From: Nannocystis sp. RBIL2
GTDB lineage: Bacteria; Myxococcota_A; Polyangia; Nannocystales; Nannocystaceae
Assembly: GCF_026626745.1 (NCBI RefSeq)
Contig: NZ_JAPNJW010000001.1
Span: 1,098,311-1,162,310, forward strand
Length of the DNA: 64,000 nt
Direction: 5' to 3'
How positions within the stretch are numbered: position 1 is the first letter of the stretch; each line of letters starts with the position of its first letter. Both the position numbers and the translations under genes were made by a program. Positions 15,953-27,800 of this stretch are shown piece after piece. The notes below the pieces were generated by a model. That model did no database searches and was not told where the DNA came from. It saw nothing but the letters and a program-made list of their open reading frames with translations.

Positions 15953-18718
15953 GTGCCGGACAGGACCTCCGCCGCGCTCACGCGGCTCGGCCGGATCCTC
16001 AGCAGCGCCGGCGTGAGGCTGCTGCTCAGCGCGGCGATCATCTTCAGCCTGATCCCCGAGCCGTGGGTCAAGCAGTACGAGCCGCTGTTGCTGGGCCTGT
16101 TCGCGCTCGAGTTCTCGCTGCGGCTGCTGCTGGCCTTGCGGCGCGAGACCGACGACGACCCGCGGCAGCGAGGCTGGCGCTTGCCGCGGCTCGGGGCGCT
16201 CGCGCTGCTGGCCCTCGACCTCGTCGCCCTCGTCAGCTTCTTGCCGATCGACCCGCGGGCTTCGCCGTGGATGCGGAGCCTCCGCCTGCTGCGATTCGTC
16301 GTCTTGCTCGGCTACTGGGCCCCGCTGATGCGGGACCTGCGGACCGTCATGCTGCGGCGCGAGCGGGCGCGGCAGGTCGTCGTCATGGCGATGGTCGTCG
16401 GCCTGTTGTCGTTCGCCGGCGCGCTGTTCCTGCAGCAGAGCGAGGTCGACGACCGCGGCGTCGACTACGACGAGGACGGCCGGGTCGACCGCGACGACCA
16501 CGACTTCTTCACCAAGCTCTGGTGGGCGTTCCGGCAGATCCAGGACCCCGGCAACATGATGACCGCGCCGACGGCCACCGGCGTCGTCATCGTCAGCCTG
16601 TGGCTGACCGTCGCCGGCCTGTTCCTCGTCAGCTTCCTTATCGGTCTCGGCAGCGACGTCGTGCGCGAGATGATGGAGCTGAGCCAGCTGAGGCCGCCGG
16701 GGCTGCACGGGCACACGGTGATCGTCAACATCACCGCCGCCACGCGGCAGCTGCTCGAGGAGCTGATGCGGTACTATCAAAAGCTCCTGCCGCAGGACGT
16801 CCGGCCGCTGTCGCGCTGGTGGTTCGCCCTGCTGCTCGACAACCTGCGGCGCGCGCTGATGGGCCCGCGCTACGTCGTCGTCGGCACCAGCCCCGAGCGG
16901 CCCGACTTCCTCCGCCGCAGCGAGCTGGCGCGGATCGTCTACCGCCATGGCAGCGCCAACGACGAGGCGTTCATGCACCGCGCCGACATCGCCCTGGCCC
17001 AGCGGGTCGTGCTGTTGGCCGACACCGCCGCCGCCGAGCCCGACGCCGAGACGATCCGCGCCTCGCTGGCGATCGTCGAGGGCCTGCGCGACCCGAGCCC
17101 CGCCGACCCCGAGGAGGGGGCCGTCACCGGGTCGAACATACAGGTCCAAAAGACCAGGTCCCGAAGGACAGGCCGGATCACCGACGGTCACCTCACCCAC
17201 CAGCGCGGGCGCGGCAAGCTGCTCATCGCCGAGATCCTCGACGAGCGCAACGTCCCGGCCGCCTGGGCCGCCCTGGCCTCCGGCGGCGGCGAGCTGCGGG
17301 CCTTCATCGTCGTCGTCGACCGCATGATCGCCCTGTTCCTCGCCTGCGTCGGCCGCACCGCCGGCATCGGTCCGCTGCTGGCCGAGCTCCTGACCTGCAC
17401 CGGCCACGAGATCTACACCTGCTTCTTCGACCTGCCCGAGCTCAGCTACAACTGCGAGACCCCGCCGCAGCTGCCCGCCGAGCCGCAGGCGGCGATGCAG
17501 CGGCTCACGCGGCGCGCGCGGGTGTTGCCGCCGCGGCAGCGCCTGGTCCCGATCGGCCTCCTGTACGAGGAGGTCGACGAGCTCGGCATGCCCGACCTCG
17601 GGGTCGTGATCGGCGGCGACGCCCGGCCGCCCGGGGCCATCGCCCCCACCTGCAACGGCTTCATCGCCCTGGCCCCCAGCTTCGCCCACGTGCGCGAGTT
17701 CTCCGAGGCGCTGCGGCGCGAGCCCGAGGTGACCGCCTGGTTTGAAGACCAGGATGTCGCCGCGCGGCAGGCCGCCGCCGGCGCCCCGGGGTTCGGCCGC
17801 GAGCCGCACCTGCCGCTGCGGCGAGTGCTCGTCTGCGGCTTCCGCCCGGTGACCATCGCCCTGTGCGAGGCGCTGATCCTGGCCGAGCCGGCCGCCGAGA
17901 TCCTCGTGCTCGTGCCGACCGAGGCCGAGCGGCGGGCCGCGCTCGATCGCATCAATGTCCATCGGGACATGGTCCAGAGGCACCTGCTCCGCGGCTACCA
18001 CGGCGCCCTGGCCCCGCGGCCGGACGGGGACTTCTCCCACCATTACGAGCCGCGCGACGGCGGCCCGCCGATCGGCCGCGTGCAGATCGTCGTCGGCGAC
18101 ACCACCTCGCCGCTGCAATTCGTCGAGCTACCCGGCGGCTTCGGCCACGTCTCGCAATTCGACCTCGTCTACATCCTCTCGAGCGCCGGGCAGGACAGCG
18201 ACGCCCGCGGGGCTCAGACCCTCATGACGCTCGACGCCCTGCTGACGCGCAGCGAGCCGGCCGTGCCGCACCTGCGAATCGTCGCCGAATTCGTCGACGC
18301 CGAGCTCGCGCATCGCCTGCGCCAGCGCTACGCCGCGCTCGGTGTGGCGCGGGTCCAGGTCTATAGCACCGAGAACCTGCGCGCCTACTTCCTGTTCCAG
18401 AGCGTCCTCATTCCCGGGTTCGCGCGCGTCTACGGCCAGCTGCTCGCGCCGTGGGGTCACAGCTTCGCGCGCCTCGTGCCGTCCGACCGCGGGCGCGGGC
18501 GCTGCCCGTTTCAGGCGCTCTCGGTCCATATCGCCGAGGCTGGTCACGGCGTTCTGATCGGCGTCGAGCTCGACCGCGAGGGCGGGGGCAGTGAGCTGCA
18601 CCTCGGCGCCGGTGCGTCCAGCGAAGACGGCGTGGTCGACCTCGCACGGGTGCGTGGTCTGTGGGTCGTGACACTCGATCCCGCGGTGCACCCCGCGGAC
18701 CGCCGCGCGGGCGATTGA
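15953..18718 (+). CDS. CASTOR/DMI1-type ion channel with EF-hand-like loop and RCK domains
   Basis: A ~921-aa membrane channel. Residues ~20-160 hold five or so membrane helices. Then comes D171-x-D173-x-D175-G-x-V178-x-x-x-D182, an EF-hand-like calcium loop. It sits just before the pore helix (FTKLWWAFRQI) and a QDPGNMM filter that resembles the ADSGN-type filter of plant CASTOR/POLLUX channels rather than potassium TVGYG. The pore-lining helix WLTVAGLFLVSFLIGLG follows, then two long cytosolic Rossmann-like RCK regions (VIVNITAATRQL, VLVCGFRPVTIAL). Two palindromic repeat arrays are read through in frame (17139-17174, 17952-17973). GTG 15953 is preferred; ATG 15893 is possible. Function: probable calcium-sensitive cation channel (inference). 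Confidence 0.75.
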   Translation: MPDRTSAALTRLGRILSSAGVRLLLSAAIIFSLIPEPWVKQYEPLLLGLFALEFSLRLLLALRRETDDDPRQRGWRLPRLGALALLALDLVALVSFLPIDPRASPWMRSLRLLRFVVLLGYWAPLMRDLRTVMLRRERARQVVVMAMVVGLLSFAGALFLQQSEVDDRGVDYDEDGRVDRDDHDFFTKLWWAFRQIQDPGNMMTAPTATGVVIVSLWLTVAGLFLVSFLIGLGSDVVREMMELSQLRPPGLHGHTVIVNITAATRQLLEELMRYYQKLLPQDVRPLSRWWFALLLDNLRRALMGPRYVVVGTSPERPDFLRRSELARIVYRHGSANDEAFMHRADIALAQRVVLLADTAAAEPDAETIRASLAIVEGLRDPSPADPEEGAVTGSNIQVQKTRSRRTGRITDGHLTHQRGRGKLLIAEILDERNVPAAWAALASGGGELRAFIVVVDRMIALFLACVGRTAGIGPLLAELLTCTGHEIYTCFFDLPELSYNCETPPQLPAEPQAAMQRLTRRARVLPPRQRLVPIGLLYEEVDELGMPDLGVVIGGDARPPGAIAPTCNGFIALAPSFAHVREFSEALRREPEVTAWFEDQDVAARQAAAGAPGFGREPHLPLRRVLVCGFRPVTIALCEALILAEPAAEILVLVPTEAERRAALDRINVHRDMVQRHLLRGYHGALAPRPDGDFSHHYEPRDGGPPIGRVQIVVGDTTSPLQFVELPGGFGHVSQFDLVYILSSAGQDSDARGAQTLMTLDALLTRSEPAVPHLRIVAEFVDAELAHRLRQRYAALGVARVQVYSTENLRAYFLFQSVLIPGFARVYGQLLAPWGHSFARLVPSDRGRGRCPFQALSVHIAEAGHGVLIGVELDREGGGSELHLGAGASSEDGVVDLARVRGLWVVTLDPAVHPADRRAGD
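17139..17174. repeat. In-frame 14-bp-period array inside channel gene (3 cores)
   Basis: Cores TACAGGTC (17139), ACCAGGTC (17153) and GACAGGCC (17167) at exact 14-bp spacing. Three periods are 42 bp, or 14 codons. They encode a basic Gln/Lys/Arg insert in a linker of the RCK region. Confidence 0.7.
17952..17973. repeat. In-frame palindromic pair inside channel gene
   Basis: Cores TCAATGTC (17952) and GACATGGT (17966), 14 bp apart, with linker CATCGG. Confidence 0.65.
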
Positions 18719-18812
18719 CGATCCTTCGCGTGTGGGCCATTTGAGCCGTCCGGCGGCCGTTGTGCGTGCGCCCCGGCCGGCCTGCGTTAACATCGCCGAC
18801 GGTCCCGCTCTT

Positions 18813-19979
18813 ATGCTCTCCGCGACGACCGCATCGATCACGCACGACGATCCGTATCAGGCCGGCCGCGACCTCGCGGCCGAATTGAATGACGCGCTCG
18901 GGGCCTCGCCCGACATCGTGCTCCTATTCGCCGCCCCCACCTACGACCCGCACCGCCTGCTCGCCGGCCTGCACCGTCGCCTCACCCCGCGCGTGCAGCT
19001 CGTCGGCTGTACCAGCTTCGCCGAGATCGGCCACGAGGGCGCCGTCAGCGGCTCCGTGACCGCGCTCGGCGTACGCACGCGCGACCTCGACGCGCACGCC
19101 CTCTACGCCACGCGTGCGAGCGGCGACAGCCTCGCCGTCGGGCGGGCGCTCGGCGAGCAGGCGCGCGAGCGGGAGGCCGCGCTGCTCTTGCTGCTCGCCG
19201 ACGGCGTGCGCCTCGACAGCGCCGCGGTGTTGCGGGGCGCACAATCGGTGCTCGGCCCCGACTTCCCGATCATCGGCGGCCTCGCGGCCGACGACGCTCG
19301 CTTCGCGCACACGCGCGAGTTTTGCGGCCGCGACGTGTTCGCGGGCGCCGTCGTCGGCCTCGCGCTCTCGGGTCCGATGCGCCACGCCACCGTCGCGCGC
19401 GGCGGCTGGGAGGCGATCGGTGCCACGCGCCGCTGCACCCGCGTCGAGCGCGACCGCCTCGTGCTCGAGCTCGACGGCCAGCCCGCGCTCAACCTCTATC
19501 GCGAGTACCTCGGGGCCCAGGATCGCGACCTCAAGACCGCCGGCATCGAGTTCCCGCTCGGCATCGTCGGCCTGCCGGACCGGCCAGGGGTCGGCGACGA
19601 CGCGGCGGTGCAAGTGGTGCGGGCGGTGTGCGGCGTCGACGAGGTCCGCGGCGGCTTGCGATGCACCCGCGAGATCCCCGAGGGCGCCGAGATCCGCATG
19701 CTCCGCGCCACCAAGGACGACCTGATCCGCAGCGCCTCCGAGGCCGCGGCCGAGCTCGGCCGCGCCTTGCCGGGCGGCCGGATCGCGCTGGTGTTCGACT
19801 GCTTCTCGCGCAAGATGGTCCTCGGCGCCCGCTACAAGGAAGAGGTCGCCGCCGCCTACTCGCGCCTGCCGCCCGACCTCGTCCGCGTCGGCTTCTACAC
19901 CTACGGCGAGCTGGCGCCGGTGGCCGGGCAGACCGAGCAGCACGACGCCACCTTCACCGCGGTCGTCATCGAGGGTTGA
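18813..19979 (+). CDS. FIST-domain sensory protein
   Basis: About 388 aa, with the FIST_N then FIST_C layout found in bacterial signal-transduction input proteins that probably bind small ligands such as amino acids. The N-half shows ASPDIVLLFAAPTYD, VQLVGCTSFAEIG and FPIIGGLAADDARF. The C-half has FDCFSRKMVLG and a terminal GFYTYGELAPV with the conserved Cys/Gly-rich turns. There is no membrane segment. ATG 18813 precedes a natural protein start. The gene ends 6 bp before the histidine kinase, so it is likely the kinase's cytoplasmic sensor partner. The fold is confident; the ligand is unknown. Confidence 0.85.
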   Translation: MLSATTASITHDDPYQAGRDLAAELNDALGASPDIVLLFAAPTYDPHRLLAGLHRRLTPRVQLVGCTSFAEIGHEGAVSGSVTALGVRTRDLDAHALYATRASGDSLAVGRALGEQAREREAALLLLLADGVRLDSAAVLRGAQSVLGPDFPIIGGLAADDARFAHTREFCGRDVFAGAVVGLALSGPMRHATVARGGWEAIGATRRCTRVERDRLVLELDGQPALNLYREYLGAQDRDLKTAGIEFPLGIVGLPDRPGVGDDAAVQVVRAVCGVDEVRGGLRCTREIPEGAEIRMLRATKDDLIRSASEAAAELGRALPGGRIALVFDCFSRKMVLGARYKEEVAAAYSRLPPDLVRVGFYTYGELAPVAGQTEQHDATFTAVVIEG

Positions 19980-19985
19980 GAGGCC

Positions 19986-21497
<1,512 letters not shown>

Positions 21498-21514
21498 TTC
21501 GCCGCGATTGCACG

Positions 21515-21536
21515 CACATGTCCCTTGGGACATGTG
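21515..21536. repeat. Perfect palindromic hairpin after histidine kinase
   Basis: CACATGTCCC and GGGACATGTG, 10-bp arms around TT; the cores are 14 bp apart. It lies 18 bp after the stop codon and could act as a terminator. Confidence 0.75.
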
Positions 21537-21633
21537 TTCGTCATTCGCGCTGAACCGGCCGCGCGAGCCGTCGATCACGTCGTCGTCGGCGCGAATGCGC
21601 GCCCATGCGAGCGCGGTTTTGCGCCTCGACGAT

Positions 21634-21674
21634 ATATCTTGCAGATATCTAAGCGGCAATCTATCTGGAAGATA
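21634..21674. promoter_or_regulatory. Two PadR-type operator sites
   Basis: ATATCT-TGC-AGATAT (21634-21648) and TATCT-GGA-AGATA (21662-21674) are perfect inverted repeats with the same TATCT-N3-AGATA plan, centres 27 bp apart. They lie just upstream of the hydrolase-PadR pair in an AT-rich patch. They are likely bound by the PadR protein encoded in the same operon. Confidence 0.65.
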
Positions 21675-21697
21675 CACACTGAAACGTGAAGGAACCG

Positions 21698-23497
21698 ATG
21701 CCCAAGCACGCCTTCGTCTCGTCGACCCTCCTGGCCCTCGCCTGCCTCGCCGCCTGCGGGGACGGCTCCCCCCCTTCACCGCTGGGGCCGGGCCGGCACT
21801 CCGTCTACATGACCGCCGCCGACGGCACGCGCCTGGCGGCGGACGTCTGGCTGCCCGCGCACGTCGACGCACCGGTGCCGACCCTGCTGCGCCTCACTCG
21901 CTACTGGCGAGCCACCGAGTACCTCGGCGACGGCGCCGCGGCGGATCGAGAGGAGCAGCTCGCGGACCTCTACGTCTCGCAGGGGCTCGCGGTCGTCGCC
22001 GTCGACGCGCGCGGCACCGGGGCCTCCTTCGGCGCCTCCACCGGTCCGTGGAACGCGGACGAGCGCGCCGACGGGGCGGCGGTGCTCGACTGGATCGTCG
22101 ATCAGCCCTGGTCGAACGGACAGGTCGTCGGCCTCGGGGTCAGCTACGAGGGCAACACGACCGCCTTGCTGGCGGCGAGCGGGCACCCGGCCGTGAAGGC
22201 GGTCGTCACCCGGTTCTACGACCACGATCCGTTCGCGCAGCTCGCCTTCCCGGGCGGGATCGCGAACATCGGCTTCATGGCGGGCTGGAGCGCCTTCACC
22301 GCGGCGCTCGACCGCAACGACGCCTGCGCCCTCGCGCTGTTCGAGGGCCGCACCTGTGCCGAGAGACAGGCGGAGATCGCGGGGCCGCGACCGGTGGATC
22401 CCGACGACCTCGACGCGGCCCTGGCCGAGCACGCGGACAACCTCGACCTCGCCGCCGCACTCGCCGGAGTCACCTTCAAGGACGACCTGCTGGCGGCGGG
22501 CGGCGAGAGCTTCGACGACATCGCTCCGTACCGCGGGGAGACCGCGCGCGCGGCCGTCCCCACCCTGCTCACCGCGAGCTGGATGGACGGAGGCACCGCG
22601 GCCGGGGCCCTCGACGCGTGGGCCAGCGAGGACGGCCCGATGCGCGTCGAGATCGGCGCCTACTCCCACGGCGGCATCTTCGACTCCGACCCGCTGCGCG
22701 ACCCGCTGCCGGCGGCCGATCCGGCGATCGAGACCCAGTACGTGCAGGCGCTGCAGTTCCTCGCCGAGCAGCTGGCAGGCGCGCCGGCGCCGGCGCGCGA
22801 GCTCCGCTACGTCACTCTGGGCGAGGGCACCTGGCGCACGACGACCACCTGGCCGCCGGCCTCGGTCACCCCCCGGCTCCTCGCCCTCGATGCCGGCGGC
22901 GCGCTGCACGACGGCGAAGCCGAGCCCGGCGAGGACACGCTCGTCGTCGACGCCGCGGCGACCACCGGCCGCGACAACCGCTGGCTGGCGGCCCTTCAGG
23001 GCACCCCGGTCCGCTACCCCGACCGGGCCGCCGCTGCGGGCTTGTTGTCGTGGACGACCGCGCCGCTCGACGCCGACACCCGCGTGACGGGGACGCCCGT
23101 CGTCCGTCTGCAGCTCCGCGCCTCGGTCGCCGACGCCGCCGTGTTCGTCTACCTCGAGGACGTCGACGACGGGGGCGTGACGCGGTACGTGACCGAGGGG
23201 CAGCTGCGCCTGCTGCACCGCGCCACGGGCGACGCGGGGCCCGGCCGCGAGCGCGTCAGCGGTCGCTCCTACCGTCGCGCCGACGCCCGCGACTACGCGC
23301 CGGGAGAGCTCGTGGACCTCGTCGTCCCGCTGCTGCCGACCTCTGCGCGCATCGCGGCGGGGCACCGGATCCGCCTGTCGCTCGCCGGCGCGGACGAAGG
23401 CACGTTCGCGCCGATCACCCCGGACGGCGCGACCCTCACGGTGCTGCGCGGCCCGACGGGGTCGACCCTCGAGCTGCCCGTCGACGCCGCTCCGTGA
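21698..23497 (+). CDS. CocE/NonD-family alpha/beta hydrolase lipoprotein
   Basis: A ~599-aa hydrolase of the X-Pro dipeptidyl-peptidase/cocaine-esterase class (family S15). The lipoprotein signal MPKHAFVSSTLLALACLAAC sends it outside the cytoplasm. The catalytic core shows VVAVDARGTGAS, GLGVSYEGN with the nucleophilic Ser, and a later DPLR/SHGG region carrying His. A C-terminal jelly-roll domain (VTGTPVVRLQLRASVAD, IRLSLAGADEG) is typical of the family. ATG 21698 has AAGGA upstream. It is probably co-transcribed with the PadR gene 19 bp downstream and controlled by the two operators. Substrate (ester or peptide) unknown. Confidence 0.88.
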   Translation: MPKHAFVSSTLLALACLAACGDGSPPSPLGPGRHSVYMTAADGTRLAADVWLPAHVDAPVPTLLRLTRYWRATEYLGDGAAADREEQLADLYVSQGLAVVAVDARGTGASFGASTGPWNADERADGAAVLDWIVDQPWSNGQVVGLGVSYEGNTTALLAASGHPAVKAVVTRFYDHDPFAQLAFPGGIANIGFMAGWSAFTAALDRNDACALALFEGRTCAERQAEIAGPRPVDPDDLDAALAEHADNLDLAAALAGVTFKDDLLAAGGESFDDIAPYRGETARAAVPTLLTASWMDGGTAAGALDAWASEDGPMRVEIGAYSHGGIFDSDPLRDPLPAADPAIETQYVQALQFLAEQLAGAPAPARELRYVTLGEGTWRTTTTWPPASVTPRLLALDAGGALHDGEAEPGEDTLVVDAAATTGRDNRWLAALQGTPVRYPDRAAAAGLLSWTTAPLDADTRVTGTPVVRLQLRASVADAAVFVYLEDVDDGGVTRYVTEGQLRLLHRATGDAGPGRERVSGRSYRRADARDYAPGELVDLVVPLLPTSARIAAGHRIRLSLAGADEGTFAPITPDGATLTVLRGPTGSTLELPVDAAP

Positions 23498-23516
23498 CTG
23501 GTCTAGAAGTGCCTCG

Positions 23517-24062
23517 GTGAGCCGGCAGGAGCAGACCCACATGGCGGTGCTCGGGGCGCTGAGCGTCGAGCCGATGTCGGGCTACGCGCTGCGCGAGGCG
23601 ATCCGCGACGTCCTGGGCCACTTCTGGAGCGAGAGCTTCGGACAGATCTACCCCGCCCTCACGAGCCTCGAGGAGCAGGGCTTCATCGCCCGCCAGCCCG
23701 GGGCCCGCTCCGGGAGCTCGCTGTTCACGCTGACGGCGTCCGGGCGGGCGCGGCTGCACGCGCTGCTCTCGGCCCCGATCCAGACCGCCCCGCCGCGCAA
23801 CGGGCTGCTCCTGCGCCTGTTCTTCGGCCGGGTCCTCGGCGCCGCGGCCTGCCGCAAGCTGGTGGCGTCGGCCCGCGAAGAAGCGACGGAGCGCCTCGCG
23901 GCGTACGCGAAGATCCGCGCGACCACGGCGGCCGAGGGCGGCGTCGATCCCTACATCGGCGTGACGCTCTCGTTCGGCGAACACCTCGCCCGCGCCGTCC
24001 TCGCCTGGGCCGACGAGACCCTCGCCACCCTGTCCCGCCTGCCCGACGAACCCGGCGCGTGA
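23517..24062 (+). CDS. PadR-family transcriptional regulator
   Basis: About 181 aa. It has a winged-helix domain with the PadR signature (LGALSVEPMSGYALREAI, then FGQIYPALTSLEEQGFI and the wing LFTLTASGRARL). A C-terminal helical dimerisation domain follows (LLRLFFGRVLG..., AVLAWADETLATLSRL). GTG 23517 lies 19 bp after the hydrolase stop. Such regulators usually repress the gene they accompany until a ligand binds. Matching TATCT-N3-AGATA sites upstream of the operon support autoregulation. Confidence 0.88.
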   Translation: MSRQEQTHMAVLGALSVEPMSGYALREAIRDVLGHFWSESFGQIYPALTSLEEQGFIARQPGARSGSSLFTLTASGRARLHALLSAPIQTAPPRNGLLLRLFFGRVLGAAACRKLVASAREEATERLAAYAKIRATTAAEGGVDPYIGVTLSFGEHLARAVLAWADETLATLSRLPDEPGA

Positions 24063-24081
24063 GCCCGGTCGGCTCCGGACG

Positions 24082-24110
24082 ACCCTGTCCTTCAGGACAT
24101 GTGATTCGCC
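24082..24110. repeat. Palindromic pair after PadR gene
   Basis: Cores ACCCTGTC (24082) and GACATGTG (24096), 14 bp apart, followed by ATTCGCC. The same tail (RTGATTCSCC) follows the copies near 12840, 12960 and 13075. Confidence 0.7.
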
Positions 24111-24176
24111 CGTCGCTGTCCACTCGCGCCGACAGCGGATGGAGTCGGCCCCGTGCCCGCGCTATAGTGCCGACTC

Positions 24177-24800
24177 GTGGCCCCCGAGAGCGACGACGAC
24201 GAGACGCTGCTGGCCGCGTGGCGGCAGGGCGAGCGCGCGGCGGGGCAGCGGCTGTTCGAGCGCTACTACGAGGCCGTCGCCCGCTTCTTCGTCAACAAGG
24301 TCGGCGACGCCGGGACCGAGCTGATCCAGAAGACCTTCCTCGCCTGCGTCGAGGGCATGCCGCGGTTCCGCGGCGACGGCAGCTTCCGCAGCTACCTGTT
24401 CGCGATCGCCTACCGCCAGCTGTGCCTCCACTACAAGCGCCGCGCCAGCGAGCCGGTCGACCTCGCCAGCCAATCGGTCGCGGGCCTCGATCCCTCGGTC
24501 GCCGGCGTCCTCGTCGAGCGCGAGGAGCAGCGGCTGCTGCTCGCCGCGCTGCGGTCGATCGCGCTCGAGCTGCAGGTCGTGCTCGAGCTGCACTACTGGG
24601 AGCAGTGCTCGGTGGTCGAGATCGCGGCGGCGCTCGAGATCCCGCAAGGCACGGTGAAGTCACGGCTGCGCCGCGGACGCGAGCAACTGCGCGAGGCGAT
24701 CGAGCGGCTCGCGGCCACCCGCGAGCTCGCGCTCAGCACCTTCCGCGGGCTCGAGAGCTGGGCCGCCGCGGTCCGCGCCCGCGCGCGCGAACGCCCGTGA
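24177..24800 (+). CDS. ECF-type RNA polymerase sigma factor
   Basis: About 207 aa. Region 2 shows YYEAVARFFVNKVG and FRGDGSFRSYLFAIAYRQL, contacting core polymerase and the -10. Region 4 shows LELHYWEQCSVVEIAAALEIPQGTVKSRLRRGREQL, an HTH for the -35. There is no anti-sigma gene. Instead a Ser/Thr kinase starts 43 bp downstream, as in ECF groups thought to be controlled by phosphorylation. The GTG start at 24177 precedes an acidic N-terminus. A 37-bp stretch covering this start recurs at 28300-28336. Confidence 0.9.
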   Translation: MAPESDDDETLLAAWRQGERAAGQRLFERYYEAVARFFVNKVGDAGTELIQKTFLACVEGMPRFRGDGSFRSYLFAIAYRQLCLHYKRRASEPVDLASQSVAGLDPSVAGVLVEREEQRLLLAALRSIALELQVVLELHYWEQCSVVEIAAALEIPQGTVKSRLRRGREQLREAIERLAATRELALSTFRGLESWAAAVRARARERP

Positions 24801-24843
24801 AAATTTCCGTGATCCGGATCGGCGCGGCTCGAACCACGCCGAC

Positions 24844-27800
24844 ATGCTCCACCACCTCGCTCAGCTCGTGATGAAGATCGAAGAAGGCGACGCGACGCAC
24901 CCCAGCCTGTCCGCTGGCGCGAGCTCGCCGTCACAGGACACCCTGCTCGCGCCCGACCTGCGCCCCGACGTGATGGTCACGCCCGACCACGTCCGCGCCA
25001 AGCGCACCGTCGCCGCCGCCTTGTTCGGCACCGACCCCGAGCCGCTGCACCTCGGCCGCTACCGCCTGCTGGAGCGCCTCGGCGCCGGCGGCATGGGCAT
25101 CGTCTACGCCGCCTACGACAGCCGCCTCGAACGCAAGCTCGCGCTCAAGTTGTTGCGGCCGACCCGGCTCGGCAGCGCCGAAGCCGTCGCGCGGACCCTC
25201 CGGGAGGCGCGGGCGCTGGCCCGGCTGTCGCATCCCCACGTCGTCCACGTCTACGAGGTCGGCGAGCTCGACGGCCGCGAGATCTTCGTGGCCATGGAGC
25301 ACCTCGCCGGACCGACCCTGCGCGCCTGGCTCGACGCCGAGCCGCGCCCGTGGCCCGAGGTCCTCGCGGTGTTCCGCCAGGCCGGCGAGGGCCTGGCCGC
25401 CGCGCACGCGCACGGCATCGTCCACCGCGACTTCAAGCCGCACAACGCCATGTTCGGGGCCGACGGCCGCGTCCGCGTCCTCGACTTCGGCCTGGCCCAG
25501 GTCGACGGCGCCGCCGAGGCCCGCGAGCCCGTCGCCCCCGCCGATCCCGACGACTTCCCGCGCACCCTCACCAGCACCGGCGCGCTGCTGGGCACGCCGG
25601 CGTACATGGCCCCGGAGCAGCTCGAGGGCCACAAGGGCGACGCGCGCAGCGATCAGTTCAGCTTCTGCGTCGCCCTCCACGAGGCGCTCTACGGCAGCCG
25701 ACCGTTCGCCGGCGAGACTCTCGGCGAGCTCGCCGACTCGGTCCGCTCAGAGCGTGTGACCCCGCCGCCGCGATCGACCGACGTGCCGGCGTGGGTCCGC
25801 GCCGCGCTGCTCCGCGGCCTGCGAGCCGATCCCGAGCGGCGCTGGCCGTCGATGACCGAGCTGCTGGCCGCGCTGTCCGGCGACCCCGCGGCCCGCCGAC
25901 GCCGGCGCCAGCGCTGGACCGCCGTCACCATGGGCCTCGCCGGCGTCCTCACCGGCGGCGCGTGGTGGACCGGCGCGCACCTCCGCAGCGTCGACGCCGA
26001 GCAGCGCGCGGAGCTCGATCGACAAGTGGTGAGCGCCCGCGCCGAGGCCGACCGCCAGACCATCGCCAGCACCCTCGCGCAGGCGCGCGGCCAGCTCGAG
26101 CGCGACCCCGCGGGCGTCATCCATACCCTCGCGCAGCTCGACGCGATCGCGCCCGCCGACGCCGTCGAAGTGCGCACCCTGGCCCTCGCCGCGCTGGCCC
26201 GCGGCCTCCCGGACGCCGCGCTCGTCGGCCCCGAGGCCGAGCTCCTGAGCGTCGCCGCGGCCGCGAACAGCGACGTCGTCTTCGCCCAGGACGCGGCCGG
26301 CGACCTGTGGCGCTGGACCGCCGACGATCGCCCGGGCGAGCGGATCGCCCGCCTCGGCCAGCGCGCCAACACCATGGCCGTCGCTCCGAGCGGACAGGCC
26401 TGGGCCGCCGCGCTCGGTGACTCGCTCGTCGGCGGGTCCGTGCAGGACGGCGCGTGGCAGACCTGGCGCGCCGCCCTGCCGGAGTCCTGGTCGCTGCTCG
26501 GCCACCTCGTGATCACCGCCGACGAGCGGTGGCTCATCCCCACGCGCGGGCAGCCGCTCGTCGTCCTCGATCTGCGCACCGGACAGCCGGTCGAAGGCGC
26601 CTTGCCCGAGCCCCACGGCGGCGACGGCGAAGTCCGCGGCCTCGTCTCGCCCGACGCCCGCTTCCTCGCGCGCGGCCGCGTCGGCGCCGACACCCTCACG
26701 ATCTGGGATCGCAGCACCGGCGAGACCCGCAGCGCTCCGGTCCTCGGGGCCCTGGGCGAACTCGTCGGCGTCGTGGGCGACGGCCAGCTCCTGCTCGGCA
26801 GGAGCGAGCGCGACGGCGCGGCGCGCCTGATCGCCTGGGACCTGGCTCGCGCGACCGCCCAGGAGTGGCGCAGCGACGTGCTCGGCGTGACCAAGCTCGG
26901 CGGCCTCGTCGGCCTCACGCGCGCCACCGAGGATGGCCGGGCCCTGTGCGTCGCGCCGCCGCTGGCCGCCGAGTGCCAATGGCAGCACCCGCTCGAGCAG
27001 TTCGATCGGCCGCTCGCCGACTCACGCCATTACGCGCTCGAGACCCAGCGGGAGCAGCAGCCGCGCCGCTCGCTCGAGCTCGGCGATCTGGCCACCGGGG
27101 CCGTCGTGCGCCGCTTCTCCGCCGGGTCCGCCCGCGACGGCGGCCAGCTCGATCACGCCGGGCGCTACCTCGCCGCGCGAGGCCCTGCGATCGACGTGTG
27201 GGAGCGACGCGACCCCGCCCACGCGATCGTCGACCTGCACCGCGGCCTGGCCGACGTCGCCCATCACAACTCGCCGGACGGCACCTTCCTCGTCCGCCAC
27301 CACAAGCCGAGCGGCGCGCTGGTGCGGATCGACAGCCGCACCGGCGCGGAGCAGCCGCTCGCGCCGTGCCTCGCCGCCGGGGAGAAGACCGCGTGGATGG
27401 CGATCGACGAGGACGGCCGCGTCCTCGTGCCGCACGGCGCCGCCCTCCACCTTTACCCCGCCGGTTCGACCGAGCCGCGGGCCATCGCCGACCTCGCCGA
27501 GCCGATCCGCCAGGTCCTCCTCGCGCCCGACGGCCGGGGCTTCGCCGCGCTCACCGTCGGGGGCACGGTGCACGTGTGGAGCGACCCCGACGCCGCTCCG
27601 GGCCGCTTCGACGCCGGCGCGAAGGGGGCCCGCGGCCTGATGTACGCGCGCGGCAGCAACCACCTGGCCTCGATGTCCAGCGACCTCGGCGTGCAGGTGT
27701 TCCGCGCCGGCGCGCTCACCACCTTGGCCGCGCCCGGGGATGCGGAGCAGACTGTCGTGATGGAGCTGTCGGGCAACGGCCGCTGGCTGCTCACGCTCCG

